Positions 1 to 8,809 of a DNA stretch of 64,000 nucleotides are shown piece after piece; the stretch's first letter is position 1, and every line of letters starts with the position of its first letter. The stretch is from Alphaproteobacteria bacterium (lineage in GTDB: Bacteria > Pseudomonadota > Alphaproteobacteria > Elsterales > Elsteraceae). The stretch is taken from NCBI GenBank assembly GCA_004292755.1, contig RDXE01000024.1, positions 178,071 to 242,070 of the forward strand, read 5' to 3'. A program made the position numbers and the translations under genes. The notes under the pieces were generated by a model. It did no database searches and was not told the DNA's origin. It was given only the letters and a program-made list of their open reading frames with translations.

Positions 1-2
1 GG

Positions 3-410
3 GACGAGTTGGGCCTGCAGCCCGCCGACTTCGATGCGTTCGAAGAAGTGCTGGGCCGGGTGCAGATGGCCTGGAGCGCTGGCGACCGGGCGGCTTTGGC
101 TCGGGTCACCACGCCAGAAATGGCAAGCTACTTCGGCGAGGAACTGGATCGCATGGCCGCTCTCGGTCACGTCAACCACATCGCCGACGGCAAGCTGATC
201 AATGGCGACGTTGCGGAAGCATGGCGCGAGGGTGCGCGCGAGTATGCGACGGTCGCGATGCGGTGGTCAGCCCGCGACTGGACCGAGGATCGCATGGGTC
301 GCGTGATCGAAGGCAATCGCGAGCAGGCAACCGAAACACTTGAGGTGTGGACCTTCCTGCGGGTGACCGGCGGCGCCTGGGTGCTGTCGGCTGTCCAACA
401 AGTTGACTGA
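3..410 (+). CDS. Tim44-like domain protein, 5' truncated by window edge
   Basis: The reading frame is open to the window edge, so this is only the C-terminal ~135 residues. The sequence matches the bacterial Tim44/MRPL45-like fold: a helical start (DFDAFEEVLGRVQMAWSAGD), then alternating strands with AREYATVAMRWSARDW and a final ETLEVWTFLRV..GAWVLSAVQQ, the usual end of this family. In mitochondria Tim44 ties the import motor to the membrane. Bacterial members are normally membrane-anchored and of uncertain function, and the anchor would lie upstream of the window. A 13-bp stem-loop follows the stop codon and separates it from convergent plsC. Family assignment is fairly secure; the function is not known. 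Confidence 0.8.
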   Translation, partial: DELGLQPADFDAFEEVLGRVQMAWSAGDRAALARVTTPEMASYFGEELDRMAALGHVNHIADGKLINGDVAEAWREGAREYATVAMRWSARDWTEDRMGRVIEGNREQATETLEVWTFLRVTGGAWVLSAVQQVD

Positions 411-421
411 GTGATCCGCTG

Positions 422-452
422 GCGCGGTGGAGGGGCTTGCCCTCCACCGCGC
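422..452. terminator. Strong hairpin between convergent genes
   Basis: Bases 422-434 pair perfectly with 440-452 (13 bp, GC-rich) around a five-base loop. It lies 12 bases after the Tim44-like stop and 14 bases from the plsC stop, so it can end transcription from both sides. Only two T residues follow on the + strand, so it is either a weak intrinsic terminator or a 3'-end stabiliser. Confidence 0.7.
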
Positions 453-465
453 TTGAGGTGGGTTG

Positions 466-1179
466 TCAGGGCTGGCGGACGCTTGCTTCCAGTTCAGTTG
501 TTGCGGTCTCAATCCGCTGTTCCAATTCGCCCATGAAGCGACGGCGGTCCAGTCCTGGCTCCAGCGCTGGCAGCACGGCGACGGTGATCGTGCCAGCGGT
601 TTTGAGAAACGCGCGCCGTCCCCAAAACACGCCTGAATTCAACGCAATCGGCACAACGCGTGCGCCGGTTTCTTTCGCCAGGGCATAGATACCTGGGTGG
701 TAGGGCGCTGTGCCGCCCGGCACGACACGCGTGCCTTGTGGGAAAATGACCACTGGTCTTCCCGCGTCCAAATGCGCCTTCGCAGCGCTGACCATGGCTT
801 TCAACGCACTGGCCCCACCCGCACGGTCAACGGCGATATGTTCTGCCAGACGCGCATAACGGCCATAGAGAGGGATGCGAATCAACTCCTGCTTCAGCAC
901 GTAAACCGGCTCTTTCAGGCAGGCCAGGAAAACAATCGTGTCCCAGGCGGATTGGTGTTTGACCGCGAAGATCACGCCGCCGTCCGGCATCTCACCGGTG
1001 ATCCGGTAATCCAGACCCACCACCCAGCGCGCCAGCCACAGCACGCCACGCGCCCATAGAGCCGTCAACCGGCGCACTGTCGTCGGTGGTGCTACCATCG
1101 CAGGCAGACAAACCAGCAGCATGGTGATGGTCCAGCCGAAGAAACCAACATTGAACAACGCGGCACGCACAACGATCAC
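466..1179 (-). CDS. plsC: 1-acyl-sn-glycerol-3-phosphate acyltransferase (PlsC family)
   Basis: Transfers an acyl chain to lysophosphatidate to make phosphatidate at the inner membrane. With the GTG at 1179 the protein is 237 residues. The family motifs are present: HQSAWD (H75-D80, the HX4D catalytic pair), FPQGTR at 146-151 (glycerol-phosphate binding) and VVPIALNSG at about 175. A hydrophobic segment at about 8-30 anchors it. I chose the GTG because it overlaps the TGA of the upstream DUF218 gene (GTGA) and has GGAGAGC just before it; a longer frame reading upstream lacks family sequence. It is the last gene of ftsE-ftsX-DUF218-plsC. The acyl acceptor preference cannot be read from the sequence. 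Confidence 0.9.
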   Translation of the reverse strand: MIVVRAALFNVGFFGWTITMLLVCLPAMVAPPTTVRRLTALWARGVLWLARWVVGLDYRITGEMPDGGVIFAVKHQSAWDTIVFLACLKEPVYVLKQELIRIPLYGRYARLAEHIAVDRAGGASALKAMVSAAKAHLDAGRPVVIFPQGTRVVPGGTAPYHPGIYALAKETGARVVPIALNSGVFWGRRAFLKTAGTITVAVLPALEPGLDRRRFMGELEQRIETATTELEASVRQP

Positions 1180-1814
1180 TTCGGCTCTCCTGTCACAAGA
1201 TCGGCGATGGCGTGGCGGGTGCTCACCACCAGGCCCTTGGAGTATTCGACGGCAATCAGCGCCAAAGTGCCGGGCCAGCGCCACCAGTCACCGCGACGAA
1301 ATCCTTCGGGAAACACGGGATGCGGCAGCACGTGCACGTCGGGTACCGCCCGGCGGACCTCCGCCATTGCGCGCGGCATGTGATAGTCGGCTGTGACCAG
1401 CCGCAGGGTGCGATAGCCGCCCGCCGCCATGTAGCCTGCAATCTCCGCGGCGTTGCCGATGGTATCCTCGGCCGCATGACCAAGAGTGATGCAGCACTCC
1501 ACCAGAGTGGGGGCGAGCGGTTGGCCCAAGGTCAGGTCAGCCACGCGCACGCCACGCGGGACGCCAGAGATGAACAGGCGCGGCGCAGCCCCGGCCATCA
1601 GCAGCGCCACGCCTTCCGCGACACGGCGGGAGCCACCGGTCAGCACCACGATCACCTCAGCTGGTTGGGACAGGTCTGCGGCCTCGCGCGGCAGGGTTTG
1701 CGCAAAGCGCCAGAGGCCGGTCGTCCAGGCGATCAACACCACAAGCACCAAGGCCAGGCGTCCCAATCCTGGGAACAGCCGGGCGCGTGGCCTGCTGCGC
1801 CGGGTCTGCCTCAC
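1176..1814 (-). CDS. DUF218 (YdcF/SanA/ElyC-like) membrane-anchored protein
   Basis: 212 residues with one N-terminal membrane segment (about 17-35) and a DUF218 domain facing the periplasm. The family marks are VIVVLTGGSRR (about 54-64), TIGNA (118-122) and VTADYHMPRAM (140-150). Relatives SanA and ElyC affect envelope integrity and lipid-carrier use in peptidoglycan synthesis, but no reaction is established. Its ATG overlaps the ftsX stop (ATGA) and its stop overlaps the plsC start, so the four genes are translationally coupled. An envelope role is inferred from that context. Confidence 0.85.
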   Translation of the reverse strand: MRQTRRSRPRARLFPGLGRLALVLVVLIAWTTGLWRFAQTLPREAADLSQPAEVIVVLTGGSRRVAEGVALLMAGAAPRLFISGVPRGVRVADLTLGQPLAPTLVECCITLGHAAEDTIGNAAEIAGYMAAGGYRTLRLVTADYHMPRAMAEVRRAVPDVHVLPHPVFPEGFRRGDWWRWPGTLALIAVEYSKGLVVSTRHAIADLVTGEPK

Positions 1815-2695
1815 GGCAGCTGGCGGAGATAGGCGAGTGCGGCCAAGCGCGCGGCAGCAAAGCTAAGCACCGCGGCAATCGCCGGAACACTCGTCAACAA
1901 CACCCAATCCACCCCGTCCATGTGCAGCATGGCAGGAAGGCCCGCCGACCCATCGGGCATCTGGGCCCCAATCGCCCACAGTGCTGCAGCAGCCAATCCC
2001 CAGCCACCCACGCCGCCGATGCCGGCCGCCAGAAGGGCATGGCGGGCGAACGCGTTGGCAATCGTGCCGTCGCGCGCACCAATCAGGTGCAGCACCTCGA
2101 TCGCATCGCGATGGGCCGACATGCCGGAGCGGACCGCAAAGGCAACCGAGGCCACTGCAACAGCGCCGACCAGCGCCAGGATCGTGAGCGCCATCACCTC
2201 CAGCAGGCTTGCCGTCCGGCTGACACCATCGATCCACTGGCGGTGGTCATCGACCAGTGCACCAGGGGCGAGCGGGGTAAGGGCAGTCTGCAACGCCGAC
2301 GCATCGAAGCGGCTGCGGTCAACGCCCAAGTCCACCAGACTTGGCAGGGCAAGCCCGGCTGCAGCCTCGCCCAGCCACGGGGCCAGCAGACGCTGGCTGT
2401 CCGCTGCAGCAAGTGCCTCGGCCCGCTGCACGCCTGGGTGGCGGGTGGCGAGAGCGACGACATCGGCAACCAGCCCAGGCTGCCGGGCAGGATCGGGGCT
2501 GGCCGGAATCTGGATCGTGGCGCTGCCGGTCAAACCGCCGCGCCACTGGGCGGCGGCTGAGCCCAAGACCAAAGCCGCCGCGAGTGCCAAGGTCGCCAGC
2601 AGCACCATCACCCCAACCACCCACGGCAGATAGCGGGCACTGGCGTCGCGGTCGAGCGGCAGGTCGACCCGCCGGGCTGGCCACCAGCGCATCAA
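1811..2695 (-). CDS. ftsX: Cell division ABC transporter permease FtsX
   Basis: 294 residues. The first membrane helix lies at about 23-48, followed by a periplasmic loop (about 50-165) and three more hydrophobic segments in the second half, with the FtsX-family stretch IEVLHLIGARDGTIANAFARH between them. FtsX works with FtsE at the divisome to switch on septal peptidoglycan hydrolases through the periplasmic loop. The start ATG overlaps the ftsE stop by four bases, and the gene overlaps DUF218 by four at the other end. The basic N-terminal extension seen in some FtsX is short here (about 22 residues). Confidence 0.9.
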   Translation of the reverse strand: MMRWWPARRVDLPLDRDASARYLPWVVGVMVLLATLALAAALVLGSAAAQWRGGLTGSATIQIPASPDPARQPGLVADVVALATRHPGVQRAEALAAADSQRLLAPWLGEAAAGLALPSLVDLGVDRSRFDASALQTALTPLAPGALVDDHRQWIDGVSRTASLLEVMALTILALVGAVAVASVAFAVRSGMSAHRDAIEVLHLIGARDGTIANAFARHALLAAGIGGVGGWGLAAAALWAIGAQMPDGSAGLPAMLHMDGVDWVLLTSVPAIAAVLSFAAARLAALAYLRQLP

Positions 2696-3357
2696 GGCGC
2701 ACTCCGGCTGAACAGCCGCCCCTCGGCGAGATGCAACACGGGGTGGCCCAAGCGTTCGATCATTTGCTCGTTGTGACTGGCGATCACGACCGTGGTGCCC
2801 AGACGGTGCAGCTCCTCAAACAAATGCAACAGGCGCAGGGCGGATGCGTCATCCAGATTGCCGGTTGGCTCATCAGCAACCAGCAGGTCCGGGCGGCCCA
2901 CCACCGCGCGGGCAATCGCGACCCGCTGCTTCTGGCCGCCAGACAGCACAGCCGGGCGCGCCTCTAGATGGTCGCCAAGGCCCACCCAGGCCAGCAACTC
3001 ACTGACATGGCTGCGGATATCGTCTTCCGGCATGCCCGCGATTCGCAAAGGCAGGGCGACGTTGTCGAGTGCGCTTAAGTGATCGAGCAGCCGGAAGTCC
3101 TGAAACACCACGCCAATCCTGCGGCGCAGGTCGGGCAAATCATCCCGTGGGCAGGTTGCGAGATCGCGATCAAACAGAGTGATCAAGCCGCGTGTCGGCT
3201 GTGCTGCGAGGTACAACAGCTTCAACAGCGTAGACTTACCCGCACCACTGGCACCGGTGAGGAAGTGGAAGGACCCAGCGGTGAGGCTGAAGCTGATGTC
3301 TCGCAAGACCTCAGGCCCGGAGCCATAGCGCATGCCGACATTGTCGAACCGGACCAT
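2692..3357 (-). CDS. ftsE: Cell division ATP-binding protein FtsE
   Basis: 221 residues from ATG 3357, the usual length. Complete ABC ATPase: Walker [10 protein letters not shown] (35-43), Q-loop Q86, signature LSGGQKQR (138-145), Walker [13 protein letters not shown] (158-169), switch histidine H195. It binds FtsX and couples ATP turnover to septal wall hydrolysis. The reading frame stays open for 170 more codons upstream, but that part is not family-like and runs into the divergent promoter region, so the internal ATG is the real start. First gene of a four-gene overlapping operon. Confidence 0.95.
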   Translation of the reverse strand: MVRFDNVGMRYGSGPEVLRDISFSLTAGSFHFLTGASGAGKSTLLKLLYLAAQPTRGLITLFDRDLATCPRDDLPDLRRRIGVVFQDFRLLDHLSALDNVALPLRIAGMPEDDIRSHVSELLAWVGLGDHLEARPAVLSGGQKQRVAIARAVVGRPDLLVADEPTGNLDDASALRLLHLFEELHRLGTTVVIASHNEQMIERLGHPVLHLAEGRLFSRSAP

Positions 3358-3501
3358 CGGCGCGTCTTTTCGTTGATCCTCAAGGCGCGGTTGCGCAGGT
3401 GCTGTCTGCGCAATATGGCACGCAATCCGCTCTGGCGTCCAGCCGTTGTCGGCTCCAGATGGCCAATCGCGATATTTCTTTGTCTGGTAGCAAGGGTTTA
3501 C

Positions 3502-3531
3502 TTGCCGGGGCGCTGATCCGACCGGTATAAG
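3502..3531 (+). promoter_or_regulatory. Candidate sigma70-type promoter for the zinc-ribbon gene
   Basis: TTGCCG (3502-3507) and TATAAG (3526-3531) are separated by 18 bases, about 30 bases before the ATG at 3562. It lies in the ~200-base gap between divergent ftsE and this gene. This is a consensus match only. Confidence 0.4.
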
Positions 3532-3561
3532 CGAATTCGGCACTGCGCTACTTGATTGGCT

Positions 3562-4224
3562 ATGATCGTCACCTGTCCGAACTGCGCCTCGCGCTATCTG
3601 GTCGACCCGCAGGTGCTTGGCGCTGACGGACGTAAGGTCCGTTGTGCCAACTGCGGGCATGTCTGGCACCAGACGCCGCCTCCCGATATGGCGAAGCCAG
3701 TGGACCTGGCGCCGCCGGTGACGGAGCCACGGCCCTTGCCCGAAGGCTCCAACTTGCCCGCCATGCCGGAGGAGGACGCACCGCGTCGCCGCGGCACCAT
3801 GATCGGCTGGCTGGTGTTCCTGGTGGTGGTGTTTGGCACTGCAGCCGGTCTGATCGTCGGGCGCCAGCAAGTTGTCGCCGCTTGGCCGCCTGCGGCGCGG
3901 CTCTACGGCTTGATCGGTCTGGATGATGTCAGTGTCGCCGGTGCCGGGCTGGAAATTCGTGATCCCGAATCACAACGGGTCGATGGCGTCGACTCGTCGG
4001 TGCTGGTGGTGCAGGCCACCATCGCCAACATCTCCAGTCGGCCGAGAGCAGTTCCGGAGATCCGTGTTGTAGCGCGCAACGCGCAACGGCAGGACTTGAA
4101 GGTGTGGACGTTCTCTTCCGGTATCCCGGCGCTGCTTCCCTCGGATCGTGCGTCCTTCCGGCGTGAGCTGGCCGACCCGCCAGAAGGTGCAGCCGAATTG
4201 GCCATCACCTTTGCCACCGAGTAA
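3562..4224 (+). CDS. MJ0042-type zinc-ribbon, DUF3426 membrane protein
   Basis: 220 residues. The N-terminus is a compact zinc ribbon with C5, C8, C28 and C31 (CPNC..CANC), followed by a proline-rich stretch (about 38-75), one membrane helix at about 80-100, and a C-terminal beta-rich DUF3426 domain with ATIANISSRPRAVPEIRVV. The ribbon should be cytoplasmic and DUF3426 outside. The ATG at 3562 is used because it begins directly at the ribbon; the TTG six bases earlier adds only two residues. It sits divergent to ftsE, a common alphaproteobacterial arrangement. No function is established. Confidence 0.85.
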   Translation: MIVTCPNCASRYLVDPQVLGADGRKVRCANCGHVWHQTPPPDMAKPVDLAPPVTEPRPLPEGSNLPAMPEEDAPRRRGTMIGWLVFLVVVFGTAAGLIVGRQQVVAAWPPAARLYGLIGLDDVSVAGAGLEIRDPESQRVDGVDSSVLVVQATIANISSRPRAVPEIRVVARNAQRQDLKVWTFSSGIPALLPSDRASFRRELADPPEGAAELAITFATE

Positions 4225-4405
4225 CTGACCGCAGCGCTTGCGATCCCGAGGGTTCTGGTCGCGGCAAACTGCGACACGCTGTCGCTAGCGCGTCGTGTTT
4301 CTGCTGTCTTCGGTCGCCTAAGGCGTTTCGCCGCGGATGTGCGACTTTGCATCTCTATGACGCGCGTTCCAATGTGCCGCCGGGGCGGGAGCCAAGGGTG
4401 TCGAC

Positions 4406-5167
4406 ATGCCAGTCGAAAACGAGCGGAAGTACCTTCTGAAAGTTGAACACGGTCCCGTGACCGCTGCAGCGGAACGGTGTCGCAGCGTGCTTGGGGCTGG
4501 CACGCGGGTGGAGCAGTTGCAGCAAGGCTGGCTGGATGGCACCCGCGCTCGTGTGCGGCGGGTGGAGGCTGATCAAGCCTCGGTCCGTCATGTGTTCACT
4601 TGGAAGCGCATGACCGGTGGTCGCCCGATTGAAATTGAGCAGTCCATTGACCCTGAAGATTTCTCAGACCTCTTCGCCGAGGCGGAGGAGCGCCTGTCCA
4701 AGTGGCGGCTGACGCCGCTGCGGGGTGGCGACGAGGCTTGGTGTCTGGATTTGCTGCCGAACAGCGACGGCAGCGCTTGCCTCGCCATCGCTGAGGTGGA
4801 GATGCCGGAAGGACGGGACCACCCGCGCGTGCTGCCAAGCTGGCTGCGCTTTCGGTTGGTGCATAGCGTGCCGCGTGTCGGCGGCTGGACCAACCAGAAC
4901 CTTGCGGCACCCGGTGCGATTGACCGCGCGATTGTGGCGACGCGCGGGTTGGAGCGGGTGTTTGAGCGCTTTCCGCAACTGCCCCATCCGTTGATGGCAG
5001 CCCTGTTCACCCGCCTGGGTGGACCGGCGACTGGCACGGATGACCAAGACCATGCTCTGGTGGATGCGTTGGTCGCCTGGATCACAGCCGACAGCAGCAA
5101 CGCCGCCCGGGTTCGGGCCGCGGCAGTCGATGCTCTGCTGGGGGATCGACTGCAGGCAGCCAGCTAA
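4406..5167 (+). CDS. CYTH domain (triphosphate tunnel metalloenzyme-like) protein
   Basis: 253 residues. It opens with the CYTH signature ExExK (E4-N5-E6-R7-K8), followed by alternating charged strands (RARVRRVE, HVFTWKRM, PIEIEQSID, LAIAEVEMPEG), the pattern of tunnel enzymes that bind organic or inorganic triphosphate with Mg2+. Residues ~1-165 form the CYTH part. The C-terminal ~85 residues (from about AIDRAIVATRGLERVF) are helical and match nothing I recognise. Substrates in the family range from tripolyphosphate to thiamine triphosphate, so the reaction is open. The gene stands alone, with 181 bases before it and 119 after it, neither holding a recognisable element. Confidence 0.8.
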   Translation: MPVENERKYLLKVEHGPVTAAAERCRSVLGAGTRVEQLQQGWLDGTRARVRRVEADQASVRHVFTWKRMTGGRPIEIEQSIDPEDFSDLFAEAEERLSKWRLTPLRGGDEAWCLDLLPNSDGSACLAIAEVEMPEGRDHPRVLPSWLRFRLVHSVPRVGGWTNQNLAAPGAIDRAIVATRGLERVFERFPQLPHPLMAALFTRLGGPATGTDDQDHALVDALVAWITADSSNAARVRAAAVDALLGDRLQAAS

Positions 5168-5286
5168 TCCGGGCGGTTACAACTTTAGCCGGTTGATCCC
5201 GGCGCGGTGATCATGGTCAGGTAACAGTGTTCCGTCGTCGGGGGCAAGATCACCGGGGTTGATGGGGCAGGAGAGGGCAGGCAAGC

Positions 5287-5601
5287 ATGTTGGAAGACGC
5301 CGCTGGCGGCATGGAACGGCTGGAGGCTCAAGCATCTGAAGCCGCACGGCTGTTAAAGCTGCTAGCGAACGAGCGGCGCCTGCTGGTGCTGTGCTTCCTT
5401 GCGGGCGATGGCGAAATCTCCGTCGGCCCGCTGGCAGAACGGGTTGGCTTAAGCCAATCCGCCCTGTCCCAGCATCTGGCTCGGCTGCGTGCCGATGGCT
5501 TGGTGGCCACCCGCAAAACCGCTCAGACAGTGTTTTACCGGATCGCCGATCCCCGGGTTGGAGAGTTGCTGCGTGTCCTGAAGGACATTTACTGCAGCTA
5601 G
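5287..5601 (+). CDS. ArsR-family regulator with a SqrR/BigR-like cysteine pair
   Basis: 104 residues, winged helix. The recognition helix region is LSQSALSQHLARLRADGLV (55-73), close to the NolR/HlyU/BigR branch. The metal-binding motif ELCVCDL of ArsR/CadC sensors is absent. C36 (LVLCFLAG) and C103 (the penultimate residue, DIYCS) occupy the positions of the two cysteines that form a persulfide-sensing tetrasulfide bridge in SqrR and BigR. A good ribosome site (GGAG) precedes ATG 5287. No sulfide-oxidation gene (sqr, blh, rhodanese) lies next to it, so its target is not visible. Sulfide/persulfide sensing is an inference from the cysteines. Confidence 0.85.
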   Translation: MLEDAAGGMERLEAQASEAARLLKLLANERRLLVLCFLAGDGEISVGPLAERVGLSQSALSQHLARLRADGLVATRKTAQTVFYRIADPRVGELLRVLKDIYCS

Positions 5602-5615
5602 GTCAGCCGGTCTGG

Positions 5616-6101
5616 TCAGTTGGACGGCGCCGACGGGGCAGTCGCCAACGCTTCCAACTCAGCCACGAGCTTACGCAAAGGGCTTTCTGGTGCGGCCCGT
5701 GCGGCCCCGCGTTTGGCGAGAGTGAGCGCGGTTTTGAGATCGCCCTGCTCGCGCAGCATTGAGACAAGGTTAATGATCGGCGGCTCGAACCCGACGCGCA
5801 GCCGTGCCGCATTCTCAAAGCAAGTCCGTGCCTCCTTGAAGTTGCCTCGGGCGCGTTCGACATTGCCCAGGTTGAAGTGGATTTCGGGCACGGAGTCGCT
5901 GATGGTCAGGGCTTGGCGATAGCGGGCCGCAGCCAAATCCAGGTTGCCGCCGATCTCTGCCACAATGCCCATCGCGAACTGCCCGAAGGGCACGGTTGGA
6001 TTTGCCTTGGCGTACTGACCAAAGGCACGCTCCGCCGCCAGCAGGTCGCCCCGCTGCAGTGCTGCGTCGCCCTCTACGAGCAGCGGATCAAGGGTGTTCA
6101 T
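5616..6101 (-). CDS. Tetratricopeptide repeat protein
   Basis: 161 residues of TPR-like helical hairpins without signal peptide or membrane segment. Recognisable units include AALQRGDLLAAERAFGQYAKANPT, GNLDLAAARYRQALTISD and IHFNLGNVERARGNFKEARTCFENAARL, about four repeats. TPR proteins are protein-binding scaffolds; the partner cannot be told. It lies 30 bases downstream of hemW on the same strand, so it is probably the last gene of rph-rdgB-hemW-TPR. Confidence 0.8.
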   Translation of the reverse strand: MNTLDPLLVEGDAALQRGDLLAAERAFGQYAKANPTVPFGQFAMGIVAEIGGNLDLAAARYRQALTISDSVPEIHFNLGNVERARGNFKEARTCFENAARLRVGFEPPIINLVSMLREQGDLKTALTLAKRGAARAAPESPLRKLVAELEALATAPSAPSN

Positions 6102-6131
6102 GTGCTGTCTCCCTCCACAACGTCTTGGGCC

Positions 6132-7316
6132 TCAGGCGTCAAACGGAGTGTGCCCGTCGGCAAGCAGCCACTCCAGCACTGCGTTCAAGCGTTGGCGGCC
6201 AGCGGGCGTCGCTGTCAGGCGCTCCTGCTCCAGGGTGATGAATCCGCCCTCAACCAGGGCCGCCAATGTGCGTTCCTGAAACCAGGGCCGCACGGCGGGG
6301 CCCAGCTCGCGCTCGAATCGCGTGAATGGTATTCCCTCCGCCAAGCGCAACCCCATCATCACCAATTCTTCGCGCCGCGCTGCGCGGTCAATCTCGCTGA
6401 CCTCGGCCATGCCATCCTGCCCGGCCTCGATCGCGGCGAGCCAGGTCTCGGGCGCCTTGTGCTGACGGGTTGCCATCTTCGTGTCGCCCCGGGTGATCCG
6501 ACCATGTGCACCAGGCCCGACACCCAGAAAGTCGCCATAGCGCCAATAGACCAGATTATGTCGGCTTTCCTGCCCTGCGCGGGCGTGGTTGGAGATCTCA
6601 TAGCCGGGCATGCCAGCGGCCATGAGGCGCTGTTGGGTTGCCTCCCACAACTCTCCGGCTGCATCGTCATCGGGGATGGTCAAGTCACCGCGGGCGGCCT
6701 GGGTTTCAAACTTGGTGCCTGCTTCAATGGTCAGCTGGTAGAGCGAGAGGTGACCGGCGGCCAGCACAAGCGCCTGATCCAACTCCTCCATCCAGGCGGC
6801 GACCGATTGACCGGGGCGCGCATAGATCAAGTCAAAGCTCACCCGTGGCACTGCGCTGTGCGCCAGGGCAATTGCGGCCTCAGCCTCAGCGCGGTCATGC
6901 TTGCGCCCAAGGAAGCGCAAAGCTTCTTCATCCAAGGCTTGAATACCAAGCGATAACCGATTGACCCCGGCTGCGTGATAGCCTTTGAACCGTTCCGCTT
7001 CCGCTGAGGTTGGATTGGCCTCCAGCGTCACTTCCAGATCATCGGCACAGTCAAACCAATGGCGCGTGCGGGCGATCAGCGCATCCACAGTCTCGGCAGG
7101 CATCAAGGACGGCGTGCCGCCACCGAAGAAGATGCTGTCCAGCCGCCGCCCGGCGAGCGGGGCTGCGGCTCGGTCCAAGGCGGCCAGCAGGCCCCCGTGC
7201 CAGCGCTGATGCTCAATCCGCTCCCGAACATGGGAGTTGAAGTCGCAATAGGGGCATTTGGCGGCGCAGAACGGCCAGTGCAGATAGAGGCCGAACGGAC
7301 GCCGCAGGTCGCTCAT
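6132..7316 (-). CDS. hemW: Radical SAM heme chaperone HemW
   Basis: 394 residues. The radical-SAM cluster motif is CAAKCPYC (C17, C21, C24), followed by FFGGGTPS (63-70), the SAM-binding glycine motif, and the HemW C-terminal domain. HemW binds heme and delivers it to respiratory proteins; it was long misnamed oxygen-independent coproporphyrinogen oxidase. True HemN has an extra CxxxCxxCxC cysteine, and here the residue after C24 is D followed by F, as in HemW. The start codon overlaps the rdgB stop by four bases. Confidence 0.92.
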   Translation of the reverse strand: MSDLRRPFGLYLHWPFCAAKCPYCDFNSHVRERIEHQRWHGGLLAALDRAAAPLAGRRLDSIFFGGGTPSLMPAETVDALIARTRHWFDCADDLEVTLEANPTSAEAERFKGYHAAGVNRLSLGIQALDEEALRFLGRKHDRAEAEAAIALAHSAVPRVSFDLIYARPGQSVAAWMEELDQALVLAAGHLSLYQLTIEAGTKFETQAARGDLTIPDDDAAGELWEATQQRLMAAGMPGYEISNHARAGQESRHNLVYWRYGDFLGVGPGAHGRITRGDTKMATRQHKAPETWLAAIEAGQDGMAEVSEIDRAARREELVMMGLRLAEGIPFTRFERELGPAVRPWFQERTLAALVEGGFITLEQERLTATPAGRQRLNAVLEWLLADGHTPFDA

Positions 7317-7912
7317 CGCTGAAACACCGCGGCGACCAATTGTCGGAACGCGTCCGCCCGATGGCTGATGGCGTGCTTCTCGGCTGGGGGCATTTCTCCA
7401 CAGGTGCGGGTGTCGCCCAGGGGTTGGACCATGGGGTCATAGCCAAAGCCATTCTCGCCCCGCGGTGGCCAGACCAGGGTGCCCGGCATCGAGCCTTCAA
7501 ACACCACTTCCGTGCCATCGGGCCAAACCAGTGCCAGGGCGCAGATGAACTTGGCGGAGCGATCAGTCTTGCCCGCCATGCGCGCTTCCACCGCTGCCAT
7601 GGCGATGGAGAAGTCCTTGGTCGGTCCGGCCCAGCGGGCTGAGTAAATGCCCGGCTCGCCGCCAAGAGCCGTGACGGCGAGACCGCTGTCATCGGCCAGC
7701 GCGGGCAGGCCTGACCCAGCCGTCGCCGCTCGCGCCTTGAGCAGCGCATTGCCGATGAAGGTGGTCTCGGTCTCCTCTGGCTCCGGCAGGTTGAGACTGC
7801 CTGCCGACACGCAGGCAATGCCGAACGGGTCCAGCAACTCTTGTATTTCGCGCAGCTTGCCGGGGTTGTGGGTGGCAATCACCAAACGCTCGATCGGCGG
7901 ATAGGCTCCCAT
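7313..7912 (-). CDS. rdgB: XTP/dITP diphosphatase (RdgB/HAM1)
   Basis: 199 residues, normal length. It begins with the nucleotide-binding THNPGK (14-19), has the catalytic LADDSGLAV segment and ends with the [11 protein letters not shown] helix typical of the family. It removes deaminated purine nucleotides (dITP, XTP) before they enter nucleic acid. It is coupled to hemW by a four-base overlap and follows rph by 26 bases, the standard alphaproteobacterial order. Confidence 0.95.
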   Translation of the reverse strand: MGAYPPIERLVIATHNPGKLREIQELLDPFGIACVSAGSLNLPEPEETETTFIGNALLKARAATAGSGLPALADDSGLAVTALGGEPGIYSARWAGPTKDFSIAMAAVEARMAGKTDRSAKFICALALVWPDGTEVVFEGSMPGTLVWPPRGENGFGYDPMVQPLGDTRTCGEMPPAEKHAISHRADAFRQLVAAVFQR

Positions 7913-7938
7913 GGCGCGTCCTCTGTTTCCCGTCGGTG

Positions 7939-8673
7939 TTAGGCGGCTGCGACGGCAGCCCGTTGCAGATCCACCAGCTGGGCAATCCCGGCGCGCGCCA
8001 GCGCCAGCAGCTGCAGGAACTGCTGGTCGGAGAATGGGGCGCCTTCGGCGGTGCCCTGCACCTCCACCAGCCCACCAGCCCCGGTGATGACGAAGTTGGC
8101 GTCGGCATCGGCCTTGCTGTCTTCGGCATAGTCGAGGTCAAGCACGGGCTGGCCTTGCCACAGCCCGCACGAGATTGCGGCCACTTCCGTGATGATCGGC
8201 GAGGTCGCAAGCGCACCGGTGCGCACCAAGTGGTTGCAGGCCAGCGCCAAGGCAACCCACGCGCCGGTGACCGAGGCTGTGCGTGTGCCACCATCGGCCT
8301 GGATCACATCGCAATCCAGTTTGATCTGACGTTCCCCCAGCGCTGACAAGTCGATTGCTGCGCGCAGTGCCCGACCAATCAGGCGCTGGATTTCCTGGGT
8401 GCGCCCGCTCTGCTTGCCCTTGGCCGCCTCGCGGTCGGTGCGGGTGTGGGTGGAGCGGGGGAGCATGCCGTACTCCGCCGTCACCCAGCCGCGCCCGCTG
8501 TTGCGCAGGAACGGCGGCACCCGCTCCTCGACAGAGGCGGTGCACAGCACATGGGTGTCGCCAAACATGACGAGGCACGACCCTTCTGCATGGCGGCTCG
8601 CGCCAGTCTTCAACGTGACAGCACGCAACTGATCCTGGTTGCGGCCCGACGGGCGCTGAATGGCGAGGGTCAT
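7939..8673 (-). CDS. rph: Ribonuclease PH
   Basis: 244 residues from ATG 8673, preceded by GAAGGA. A longer frame adds 19 residues that are not family-like. Conserved RNase PH blocks are [11 protein letters not shown] at the N-terminus, [32 protein letters not shown], and [21 protein letters not shown]. It trims tRNA 3' ends by phosphorolysis. It is the promoter-proximal gene of the rph-rdgB-hemW group and is divergent from the hrcA side. Confidence 0.95.
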   Translation of the reverse strand: MTLAIQRPSGRNQDQLRAVTLKTGASRHAEGSCLVMFGDTHVLCTASVEERVPPFLRNSGRGWVTAEYGMLPRSTHTRTDREAAKGKQSGRTQEIQRLIGRALRAAIDLSALGERQIKLDCDVIQADGGTRTASVTGAWVALALACNHLVRTGALATSPIITEVAAISCGLWQGQPVLDLDYAEDSKADADANFVITGAGGLVEVQGTAEGAPFSDQQFLQLLALARAGIAQLVDLQRAAVAAA

Positions 8674-8809
8674 GCGGGGCAATCCTTCAAGGATGACAAG
8701 GGGCGGTGAGAGGTAGCCTGCCGCGCCCACCAGCGCCAGCCACTTCCGCAGCGCGTTTAGCGCATCTGGCGGAGGTGACGATGGATTGTTGCTCCGCTAT
8801 GGTACGCCC

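Noticed and set aside
6132..7316. Oxygen-independent coproporphyrinogen oxidase (HemN)
   Set aside because: The fourth cysteine of the HemN motif is absent; HemW fits.
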